This document shows positions 34,287-41,544 of a stretch of DNA of 64,000 nt, in pieces. The notes beneath the pieces were generated by a model. That model was given only the letters and a program-made list of their open reading frames with translations, was not told the origin of the DNA and ran no database searches. The DNA comes from Flavobacteriales bacterium. Its GTDB lineage: Bacteria > Bacteroidota > Bacteroidia > Flavobacteriales_F > PHOS-HE28. The first letter of the stretch is position 1. Every line of letters starts with the position of its first letter. The position numbers and the translations under genes were made by a program. The stretch covers positions 150,577 to 214,576 of the forward strand of contig JACJZF010000006.1 in NCBI GenBank assembly GCA_020635725.1. The letters are read 5' to 3'.

Positions 34287-35810
34287 CTATTGCGTCAGGA
34301 ACATGCTGGCGCCGGGCCCAATGGGCAGTTCGAGCACTACCCAGATCACCAGCATCACGCTCCAGCCCAGCAGGAAAACCAGGGAGTAGGGCAGCATGGT
34401 GCTGATCACAGTGCCTATGCCGGCCTTCTTGTCGTAGCGGGCGATGAAGGCCACGATCAGCGCGAAGTAGCTCATCATGGGGCTGATGATGTTGGTGACG
34501 CTATCGCCCACGCGGTAGGCCATCTGCGTGAATTCCGGCGAGTAGCCGAGCAGCATGAACATCGGGATGAAGACCGGCGCCATGATGGCCCACTTGGCGC
34601 TGGCGCTGCCCATGATCAGGTTGATGGTGGCGCTGATGAGCACGAAAGCGAGCATGAGGGGAATCGGGCCGAGGTTCGCGGCTTTGAGCATATCAGCGCC
34701 CTTGATGGCGAGGATGAGCCCGAGCCGGGTCTCGTTGAAGTAGGCCACGAACTGCGCGGCGAAGAACACGAGCACGATGTAGCTGCCGAGAGTCTCCATG
34801 CTCTTGGCCATGCCCTTCATCACATCGTTGTCGCTCTTGAAGGTGCCGGCGCCGATGCCGTAAGCGATGCCCGCCAGCGCAGAGCTCAGGAAGATGATGG
34901 CCACGATCCCGCTCATGAAGGGCGAGTGCAGCACCTCGTGCGTCGCCGGGTCGCGCAGGAAGCCGTCTTCGGGCAGCAGGCCCCAGAGCACGATGCCTAT
35001 GACCGCCAGTACGGTGATGGCGGCATACAGCATGCCTTTCCGTTCCTGAGGCGTGGCCCTGCGGATCTCTTCGGGCTTCTCCTCGCCCTGGTATGTGCCG
35101 AGCCGGGGCACCACGATTCGTTCCGTGACCCAGGTGCCCAGCGCTGCGATCACGAAGGTGCTGGCCGCCATGAAGTAGTAGTTGCACGCGGGGTTCACCA
35201 GATAATCCGGCTGAATGATGCGCGCGGCCTCCTGGCTCAGTCCGGCGAGCAGCGGATCAACCGTGCCCAGGAGCAGGTTGGCGCTATAGCCCCCGCTCAC
35301 ACCGGCGAAGGCCGCCGCCAGGCCCGCGAGCGGGTGACGGCCAGCCGCGAGGAAGATCACAGCGGCCAAGGGCACCAGCAGCACGTAGCCCACCTCGCTG
35401 GCAGCGTTGCTCATCACCCCGGCGAAGACGATCACGAAGGTGAGCAGCCGCTTCGGCGAAGCCAGCACCACCGCGCGCAGCACCGCGCCGATGAGCCCGC
35501 TGCCCTCGGCGATGCCGATGCCGAGCAGCGCCACCAGCACCGTGCCCAAGGGCGCGAAGCCGGTGAAGTTCACCACCATCTTCGAGAGGATGAAGTGCAG
35601 CCCCTCGGCGCTCATGAGGTTCTTCGGCGTCACGGGCTCTCCGGTCGCGGGGTGGATCGCGCTCATGCCGCTCAGGTCGGCGATCCAACTGATCAGCACC
35701 ACCACCAGGGCGAGGATGGCGAACAGGGTGGCCGGGTGGGGCAGGGCGTTGCCGGCCTTCTCGATGATCGCCAGGAAACGGTCCACGCCGCTGCGCTTCG
35801 TCTTGGTCAT
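34287..35810 (-). CDS. AbgT family transporter
   Basis: A protein of 507 residues with about 11-13 hydrophobic segments, the normal size for AbgT/YdaH/MtrF proteins of the inner membrane. Characteristic features: GIEKAG-like start (FLAIIEKAGNALPHPATLF), GVMSNAASEVGYVLLVPLAA, AGVSGGYSANLLLGTVDPL, MGSASAKWAIMAPVFIPMFM and GDSVTNIISPMMSYFALI, the two broken-helix hairpins of the family. Members import p-aminobenzoyl-glutamate or export sulfonamides; which applies here cannot be told from sequence. It is flanked by the surface protein series downstream and by the divergent ppx gene, with no obvious functional partner. Start ATG 35810 gives the conserved N-terminus. Confidence 0.92.
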   Translation of the reverse strand: MTKTKRSGVDRFLAIIEKAGNALPHPATLFAILALVVVLISWIADLSGMSAIHPATGEPVTPKNLMSAEGLHFILSKMVVNFTGFAPLGTVLVALLGIGIAEGSGLIGAVLRAVVLASPKRLLTFVIVFAGVMSNAASEVGYVLLVPLAAVIFLAAGRHPLAGLAAAFAGVSGGYSANLLLGTVDPLLAGLSQEAARIIQPDYLVNPACNYYFMAASTFVIAALGTWVTERIVVPRLGTYQGEEKPEEIRRATPQERKGMLYAAITVLAVIGIVLWGLLPEDGFLRDPATHEVLHSPFMSGIVAIIFLSSALAGIAYGIGAGTFKSDNDVMKGMAKSMETLGSYIVLVFFAAQFVAYFNETRLGLILAIKGADMLKAANLGPIPLMLAFVLISATINLIMGSASAKWAIMAPVFIPMFMLLGYSPEFTQMAYRVGDSVTNIISPMMSYFALIVAFIARYDKKAGIGTVISTMLPYSLVFLLGWSVMLVIWVVLELPIGPGASMFLTQ

Positions 35811-35877
35811 GGTTGCTGTTGCGTTCGGCTAAGAAAGCGGTTCCGCCGGAACGGCACGTGCTACGCGCGTGATCCGG

Positions 35878-35885
35878 TAGCTTCG
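35878..35885 (+). promoter_or_regulatory. -7 box TAGCTTCG, 4 nt before a GTG start
   Basis: Plus-strand TAGCTTCG ends 4 nt before GTG 35890 of the Ppx/GppA gene. The transcript would begin at the start codon. No -33 element is evident. Confidence 0.52.
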
Positions 35886-35889
35886 CGCT

Positions 35890-36816
35890 GTGGATCGCGA
35901 CCTCACCTACGCTGCCATCGACATCGGGTCGAATGCCGTGCGCCTGCTGGTGGGCGAGGTGATCGAGCGCGACGATCATCCGGTGATCAAGAAGCAGACC
36001 CTGGTGCGGGTGCCCATCCGCCTGGGCGAGGATGTCTTCGACAGCGGGGCCATCAGCATCGCGAAGCAGGATTACCTGATCAAATCGCTGAAGGCCTTCA
36101 GGCTGCTGGCCGAGGTGTATGGCGTGCGCTACATGCGCTGCTGCGCCACCAGCGCCATGCGCGAGGCCACCAACAGCGAGCAGGTGCTGGGCCGCGTGGA
36201 AGTGGAGAGCGGCGTGCACATCGAGGTGATCGCCGGGAAACTGGAAGCGGACCTGATCACCAACACCTTCTGGACCCAGGACCTGCTGAAGGAACGGCCC
36301 TATCTGTATATCGATGTGGGCGGCGGAAGCACCGAGCTCACCTGGCTCGAGGGCGGCCGACGCGTGAAGAGCGCGAGCTTCAAGATCGGCACGGTGCGCA
36401 CCCTCAAGGACAAGGTGCCGCTGAGCGCGTGGGTGGAGATGCAAGGCTTCCTCGAGGACCTGCGCGCGCAGCACGGGCAGCTCATGGCCGTGGGAACAGG
36501 CGGCAACATCAACCGCTTGTTCAAGGAGAACGGGAACCTCTTCGGCGAGCCGCTCACGAAGGGCGACATCCAGAAGCAGCGCGACCGCATCGCTGCCTAT
36601 TCGTTCGATGACCGTGTTCGCCTGCTTCGGCTGCGGCCAGATCGTGCGGACGTGATCATCCCGGCGGCCGACATCTTCCTCCGGGTCATGGACTTCGCCG
36701 ACGTGGATGAGGTCTTCGTGCCGAAGGTGGGCCTGGCCGATGGCATCATCTACGATCTGTACATGAAGCAGTACGGCAGCAAGCGCTACCCGCAGCCCGA
36801 GCCGGAACTGGCTTGA
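35890..36816 (+). CDS. Ppx/GppA family phosphatase (exopolyphosphatase-like)
   Basis: A protein of 308 residues with the actin-like ASKHA fold. Phosphate-binding loop 1 is AIDIGSNAVRLLVGE near the start, then RCCATSAMREATN, and loop 2 YIDVGGGSTELTWLEG with GTGGNINRL downstream. At about 300 residues it matches the short form common in Bacteroidota, lacking the C-terminal helical HD-like domains of E. coli Ppx. The expected activity is hydrolysis of polyphosphate or pppGpp in the cytoplasm; which one is unknown. It begins with GTG directly after a -7 box. No polyphosphate kinase gene is adjacent. It is convergent with the surface protein gene at 36841. Confidence 0.9.
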   Translation: MDRDLTYAAIDIGSNAVRLLVGEVIERDDHPVIKKQTLVRVPIRLGEDVFDSGAISIAKQDYLIKSLKAFRLLAEVYGVRYMRCCATSAMREATNSEQVLGRVEVESGVHIEVIAGKLEADLITNTFWTQDLLKERPYLYIDVGGGSTELTWLEGGRRVKSASFKIGTVRTLKDKVPLSAWVEMQGFLEDLRAQHGQLMAVGTGGNINRLFKENGNLFGEPLTKGDIQKQRDRIAAYSFDDRVRLLRLRPDRADVIIPAADIFLRVMDFADVDEVFVPKVGLADGIIYDLYMKQYGSKRYPQPEPELA

Positions 36817-36840
36817 GCACGGCGCATCGCTCTGTCTGCC

Positions 36841-39666
36841 TCACTCCTTCACGAAGCGCGCGCTCACCGCACGTCCTTCGCCCAGCATGCGCAGCGTATA
36901 GAGGCCTTCGGGAAGCGCCGAGACATCGAGCGTGAGGCCGGGGGTGCCGTCGTGCCCGAGTTGGAGCGCACGGCTGCCTTTAGCGTCCAGCACTTCGATG
37001 CGTCCTGCGCCCGTGAAAGGCCACGTGGTCCGCAGCGCATCGCGCGCAGGATTCGGCACGAGCGTGACCGTAGCGGCCGGAGACGCCTCCATGACCGACG
37101 TGCTGATGCAATCGATCAGGTTGCTGGGCTGGTTGTCCCATACCAGATCGAAGGCCAACCCGTTTTGCGAGAAATTGTCGACGTAGATGAGGTAGGTCTG
37201 ATGCGCTGTCACCGTGATGCGGCGCACGAAACCATCGCCTGCGGCCCCTTCGCTGATGTCGCCGCTCGTGTAATTGAGCCCGCTGGGGCCTTCTAGCCCT
37301 GCCCACGAGCAGCGGATCGGTTCGCTGTTGGGCGGGCAGGGGATATTGTCCGTGTAGGGCCCCCACACGCCGAAATCGTAATCGGTGTTGGGCGGCGGAT
37401 TGATGGTGAAGGCCAATTGCCCATCGGCGATCGTCGTCACATTCATCCACACGCCTTGGCGCTCGTATCCCGACAGACAGCCGTTGTTGTCGGCATTGAG
37501 GTCAGTCCAGGCACCGAAATTCTCTGGGGCCAAGCTGATGGTGTCATTGCCGCACACCTCCATGGATCCGAAGCAATCGCTGATCGGAGAAAGCTCGGTC
37601 GCATAGGCACACAGGACGAAATCGAGATCGGGCGTGCCATCGGCGGGCCAGATGCGGACCCAGATCGTGCTTCCTGATTCGAGGCCCGGCAGATGGAGCG
37701 TGATCGCTTCGCCCGCTTCGTATGCGCACGAGCTGCAAATCCCAGGAAGGTTCAGTTGGGACAGTGCGTCAGCCGTTCCGCCGTATACCGCCATGCCCAC
37801 GGTTCCATTCAAGCCATGCGCTTGAAGCAATACGGAGGTGTATTGCGCCATGTCCAGGCTGTACCAGACATCGCCGCCCGCGTATCCGCCGGAGCCCGCA
37901 GAGCAATCGGCTTCGCAATTCACCGGGTCGTCAACGGAGCTGGCGGTGGCCAGCCAGGCGGAACGGACCACCTGACAGTCGGTGCTGAATGCCAAGGGCT
38001 GCGCGTTCTCGGGCTCATCATTGCCCGGCGGAGCGATCTCCTCCACGCAGATGCTGAAGCCGCCGAACACGGCGGTCTCACTCCAAAGACGCAAGTAGTA
38101 CGTGGTGCCCGGCGTTCCGCCGAACTCCAGCATGGGCATGCCGGATCCACCCGTGGCGCATGCGAGCTCGGTGAGCGTTCCCGCGCATGCGGATCCGCTG
38201 GTGAGCCCGTACACCGCCACCGCAGCATCGCTCACGCTGCCGGCCGCCGTGGTGATGAGCATGCCGCCGCTGGCGGGCATGGCCACCTCGACCCATACAT
38301 CGGAAGGCGCGGAGCCGCCGCAGCTGGGGTCGGCCGGGGTGATGGTCATGCCCGTGGCGCCTGCGGTAGCGAACATCAGGTTGATGAAGGTGGTCTCGCA
38401 ATCTGCAGCAGCCACCAGCGCCAAGGCTCCGCACGGCTCATCGTTCTGAGGCGGCGCCGGCTCCATGGCGCAGATCGAGAAGGAACCGCTGTTGCCCGGG
38501 CCACCCTGCGGCCAGACACGTACATAGATGGTGCTGCCGGGATTGAGGCCCGTGAGCCAGAGGAATGGGTCGGGCACACCAACGGCGGCATCGGTGTTGC
38601 ACGACCCGCAGAAGCCAGGTCCGTTGAGCTGCACCAGGTTGCCCGGAGTACCGGAGTAGGCCGCCATGGCCAGGTCACTGGCCGTGAGCAATTCGGTCTG
38701 CAGCACCACCTCGCCGCTCGAGGGCACGGTGAGGCTGAACCAGACATCGTAGCCAGCGAAGGCCGCGGAGCCCGCAGCGCAGTTGGCGCCGCAATTGGCT
38801 GGAAGGGCCGCACCGGAGGAGAGCGTGGCGAAATCGGTCGAGGCCTCCACGCTCGCGCAGGTCGGCGCCACGCTCAAGGGGGTGGCATTCGCGGCGTCGT
38901 CGTTGGAAGGGGGCTCCGACACGGAACAGGTCACCGTGAGGGTTCCGCACGCGGCCGCGTTCACCATGCATGGGTCTTCGAATACGCGGATCCGGTAGGT
39001 GCCGCTGTTGATCGGCGAGAAGGTGGTCTGCGCATGGCCGCCCGGTGTGCCGCAGCCATCATCATCGTAGTTCCCGATGCCCGGGGCCAGCGAGCTACCG
39101 GCGGTGTTGGTCACGCTGATGGTGGAGTTCCATTCCGTCGACGACGAACACAAGGAGATGCTGTAGGAGTTGCCCACACACATGTAGTAATTCACATACT
39201 CACCCGCGCAGATCGGAGCAGAGAACGTAGCCGGGCAAATGGAGCACGTGGTTCCCATGGGGATCCCTTGATTGGTCGGCGGGTAGTTCTGTCCGTAGGG
39301 CGGCAAGGTGAAGGTGTGGATCGTGGTTCCGGTGGCAGTGGCATTCGCGCTCAGCTGTATGGTATTGGTGCCACAGGTGCCTCCTACGATGTTGGTTCCG
39401 GGTGTGACATTGGGGCCGCTGACCGCTGCCTGGTTGCTGATCAGCACCGCATTGCATCCGGTGATCGTCGCCAGGTTCGATCCCGCTACGGTCGTCAGGG
39501 TCAGGTTAACGGTGGTGCTGCCCGGCACGATCGCAGGGTCCCATGCGCTTTGGGCCACACCGGCTTGCCCTGGCGGGTCCAAGAACGTGTTGAGGCATTG
39601 CGCGGCAAGCTGATCCGCACGGAGCGCACAGGAAGCAAGGGCCAGGAAGAGTAGGAGAGAACGCAT
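36841..39666 (-). CDS. Large T9SS-secreted surface protein (PPC-like repeats)
   Basis: A protein of 941 residues. Signal peptide MRSLLLFLALASCALRADQL to AAQ; one mini-domain (VSGPNVTPGTNIVGGTCGT) at ~40-110; a Cys-rich module with CSICPATFSAPICAGEYVNY; three PPC-like units starting NDDAANATP (~254), NDEPCGALA (~409) and NDEPENAQP (~549); a DYDFGVWGPY module (~700-854); then directly a type A sorting domain (LVPNPARDALRTTW ... SARFVKE) without an Fn3-like domain. It is the nearest relative of the 1219-residue and 1600-residue proteins by its N-terminus. No small secreted partner gene precedes it; its start overlaps the 5' region of the divergent lipid A deacylase gene. Confidence 0.87.
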   Translation of the reverse strand: MRSLLLFLALASCALRADQLAAQCLNTFLDPPGQAGVAQSAWDPAIVPGSTTVNLTLTTVAGSNLATITGCNAVLISNQAAVSGPNVTPGTNIVGGTCGTNTIQLSANATATGTTIHTFTLPPYGQNYPPTNQGIPMGTTCSICPATFSAPICAGEYVNYYMCVGNSYSISLCSSSTEWNSTISVTNTAGSSLAPGIGNYDDDGCGTPGGHAQTTFSPINSGTYRIRVFEDPCMVNAAACGTLTVTCSVSEPPSNDDAANATPLSVAPTCASVEASTDFATLSSGAALPANCGANCAAGSAAFAGYDVWFSLTVPSSGEVVLQTELLTASDLAMAAYSGTPGNLVQLNGPGFCGSCNTDAAVGVPDPFLWLTGLNPGSTIYVRVWPQGGPGNSGSFSICAMEPAPPQNDEPCGALALVAAADCETTFINLMFATAGATGMTITPADPSCGGSAPSDVWVEVAMPASGGMLITTAAGSVSDAAVAVYGLTSGSACAGTLTELACATGGSGMPMLEFGGTPGTTYYLRLWSETAVFGGFSICVEEIAPPGNDEPENAQPLAFSTDCQVVRSAWLATASSVDDPVNCEADCSAGSGGYAGGDVWYSLDMAQYTSVLLQAHGLNGTVGMAVYGGTADALSQLNLPGICSSCAYEAGEAITLHLPGLESGSTIWVRIWPADGTPDLDFVLCAYATELSPISDCFGSMEVCGNDTISLAPENFGAWTDLNADNNGCLSGYERQGVWMNVTTIADGQLAFTINPPPNTDYDFGVWGPYTDNIPCPPNSEPIRCSWAGLEGPSGLNYTSGDISEGAAGDGFVRRITVTAHQTYLIYVDNFSQNGLAFDLVWDNQPSNLIDCISTSVMEASPAATVTLVPNPARDALRTTWPFTGAGRIEVLDAKGSRALQLGHDGTPGLTLDVSALPEGLYTLRMLGEGRAVSARFVKE

Positions 39667-39684
39667 GGACGATGGGTTGATGAG

Positions 39685-39692
39685 ACAAGGTA
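39685..39692 (-). promoter_or_regulatory. -7 box TACCTTGT upstream of the 941-residue surface protein gene
   Basis: Minus-strand TACCTTGT lies 18 nt before ATG 39666, in the short divergent region shared with the plus-strand deacylase promoter. Confidence 0.42.
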
Positions 39693-39723
39693 GGAATCCG
39701 TTACCGACGTTCGCGCATCGGCC

Positions 39724-39731
39724 TAATTTTC
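39724..39731 (+). promoter_or_regulatory. -7 box TAATTTTC, 5 nt before a GTG start
   Basis: Plus-strand TAATTTTC ends 5 nt before GTG 39737. It supports that GTG as the real start of the PagL-like gene and a leaderless transcript. Confidence 0.42.
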
Positions 39732-39736
39732 ACCCC

Positions 39737-40816
39737 GTGCGTTGCCGCTCTGTGCTCTTCATCGCACTGTTTCTGGTGCAGGTTGGGCATTGCATTGCCC
39801 AGCAGCCTTGGTCGTTGGGGGTGCGGGCGCATTACGGTTTCCTCTGGCCCCACCGGCCAGCGAGCTGGATCCTGGTGGAGGGGCACGCTTCTGCGGTGGA
39901 GCTCTTCGCCGAGCGACGGGTGAGCGGTGCGCAGCGCTGGCATCACGATTACGGGTTGCCGCGCTATGGCATCGGAGTCCTGTACACGGGTCTTGCGAAT
40001 CCGGATCGGATCGGCTTCGGCATGCGCGTACTGCCCTACTTGTGGCTGCCGATCCGGAGTGGCGATGGGAACGGCTTCGGCGTGCGCTTGGGATGGGGCC
40101 TGGGCTATATCGATCACCGATATGATCGGCGCGAGAATCCGAAGCAGATCGCCATCGGCTCGCGCATCAACACGGCCATCCAGATCATGCCCGAATATCG
40201 GCGCAGCGTCGGTTCGTGGAGTCTGTCAGCGGGAATCGGCATCGATCATTGGAGCAATGGTTCCTACAAGTTGCCCAACCTCGGCTTGAATTACCTCAGC
40301 GCGTCCGTTGCCGTGAGCCGTTCGTTGAGCCTGAATGATGGCACGTTCCCATGGAGGACGATTCCGGATGACTCCGCACGTGTCAGCGAGTGGAGCGTTG
40401 TCGCCGCCGGGTTCAAGAGCGAGACCGCGCGTCCGCTCAGTGGGCAATACACCGTGTATTCGCTCGTCGGTCAGCGTCAATGGCAGGTCAGCCGTAAGTC
40501 GCACCTCATGGCGGGTCTCGATGTCTTCAATAAGGGCGCCTTGGCCACGGTGCATCCCGAGCTACGCGATCGTGCGCGTTGGGCGTACACCCAGCTCGGG
40601 GTGCACGGCGGATACGCGCTCGGCTTCGGTGCGGCCGAGCTCTTCCTGCACATGGGCGCTTACGTGTATTCGCCCGTGGAGGATGAGGCGCCGCTCTTCC
40701 ATCGGCTGGGCGTGCGCTACCGCAGCGGTGAGCATTGGGTGTGGAACATCTCCCTAAAGAGCCATTACGCGGTGGCCGATCACTGGGAATTCGGAATCGG
40801 TTACCGATGGTCATGA
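39737..40816 (+). CDS. PagL-like lipid A deacylase / acyloxyacyl hydrolase family protein
   Basis: A protein of 359 residues from GTG 39737, starting VRCRSVLFIALFLVQVGHCIAQ, a signal peptide. The body has alternating beta strands typical of an outer-membrane barrel and the PagL-type motif DHWSNGSYKLPNLGLNY, with the His and Ser expected in the catalytic triad, and an aromatic C-terminal strand (WEFGIGYRWS). The family removes the 3-O acyl chain of lipid A; Bacteroidota members are longer than PagL and mostly uncharacterised. An ATG at 39665 is in frame but lies upstream of the probable promoter box and would put a hydrophilic leader before the signal. The 3' end overlaps the next gene in ATGA (40813-40816). 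Confidence 0.78.
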   Translation: MRCRSVLFIALFLVQVGHCIAQQPWSLGVRAHYGFLWPHRPASWILVEGHASAVELFAERRVSGAQRWHHDYGLPRYGIGVLYTGLANPDRIGFGMRVLPYLWLPIRSGDGNGFGVRLGWGLGYIDHRYDRRENPKQIAIGSRINTAIQIMPEYRRSVGSWSLSAGIGIDHWSNGSYKLPNLGLNYLSASVAVSRSLSLNDGTFPWRTIPDDSARVSEWSVVAAGFKSETARPLSGQYTVYSLVGQRQWQVSRKSHLMAGLDVFNKGALATVHPELRDRARWAYTQLGVHGGYALGFGAAELFLHMGAYVYSPVEDEAPLFHRLGVRYRSGEHWVWNISLKSHYAVADHWEFGIGYRWS

Positions 40817-41541
40817 AGCCTTGGATGATTTTGGTCGCCCTGCTCGTGGCGGGTTGCCAGCGAGAGCAATGGGACGATTGCGTCACCAGCGCCGGACCAG
40901 CGCGCGTGGAAGAGCGCTCGGTGGGCAGCTACCATGCCGTGGACCTCGATGACCGCCTGGACCTGGTGATCGAAGCGCGCGCCGCCGGCTCGGTGGCGGT
41001 CGAGGGCGGCGCCAACCTGTTGGGGCAGGTGGAGACCGAGGTAAGCGACGGTGTGCTGCGGCTGCGCAACACCATGCGCTGCAATTGGGTGCGTGATCTG
41101 AAGAAGCGCATCACGGTGCGCATCGCTTCCGATGGACTGGACCGCCTCGTGCTGCGCGGAACCGGCCATGTGCTGTGCACGGACACGGTGCATGCCGCTC
41201 GCTTCGAGCTCGAGCAATGGGGCGCGCAGGGCAGCGCGCGGCTCCTGCTCGAGGTGGAGTCCTGCGCCATCGGCTTGCATACCGGCGCCGGTGATGTGGT
41301 GGCCGCCGGGCGCTGCCACGGAGCCGCCGATCTCTTCTCGGGCATCATGGGGCCGATCGATGCATCGCAGCTGCAGGCGCGGCTCGTTCGCGTGAACAAC
41401 AGCGGCGTGGCCGACGTGCGCTGCTGGGCCACCGATCAGCTCGACGCGCAGATCAATGATGTCGGCGATGTGTATTACCGGGGCGATCCGCCCATCATCC
41501 ATCAGCAGATCACCAGCAGCGGACGGCTGCTGCACGAGTGA
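40813..41541 (+). CDS. GIN-domain (DUF2807) lipoprotein
   Basis: A protein of 242 residues. The lipobox LVAGC is at the end of a short signal (MKPWMILVALLVAGC), so it should be a lipoprotein. The mature part is a DUF2807/GIN right-handed beta-helix-like domain: SYHAVDLDDRLDLVIE, VEGGANLLGQVETEVSDG, LRNTMRCNWVRDLKKRITV, LVLRGTGHVLC, then repeated strands (LHTGAGDVVAAG, VNNSGVADVRCWATD, INDVGDVYYRGDPPI). The family is common in Bacteroidota and has no known molecular role. It is coupled by ATGA to the PagL-like gene, so both may act on or report the outer membrane. ATG 40807 two codons upstream is an alternative start. It converges with the surface protein gene ending at 41545, 3 bp apart. Confidence 0.85.
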   Translation: MKPWMILVALLVAGCQREQWDDCVTSAGPARVEERSVGSYHAVDLDDRLDLVIEARAAGSVAVEGGANLLGQVETEVSDGVLRLRNTMRCNWVRDLKKRITVRIASDGLDRLVLRGTGHVLCTDTVHAARFELEQWGAQGSARLLLEVESCAIGLHTGAGDVVAAGRCHGAADLFSGIMGPIDASQLQARLVRVNNSGVADVRCWATDQLDAQINDVGDVYYRGDPPIIHQQITSSGRLLHE

Positions 41542-41544
41542 GCC

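Noticed and set aside
34284..36611. A 775-codon open frame on the plus strand over the AbgT gene
   Set aside because: It crosses the AbgT transporter in antisense and then the Ppx gene in another frame; neither part has family features.
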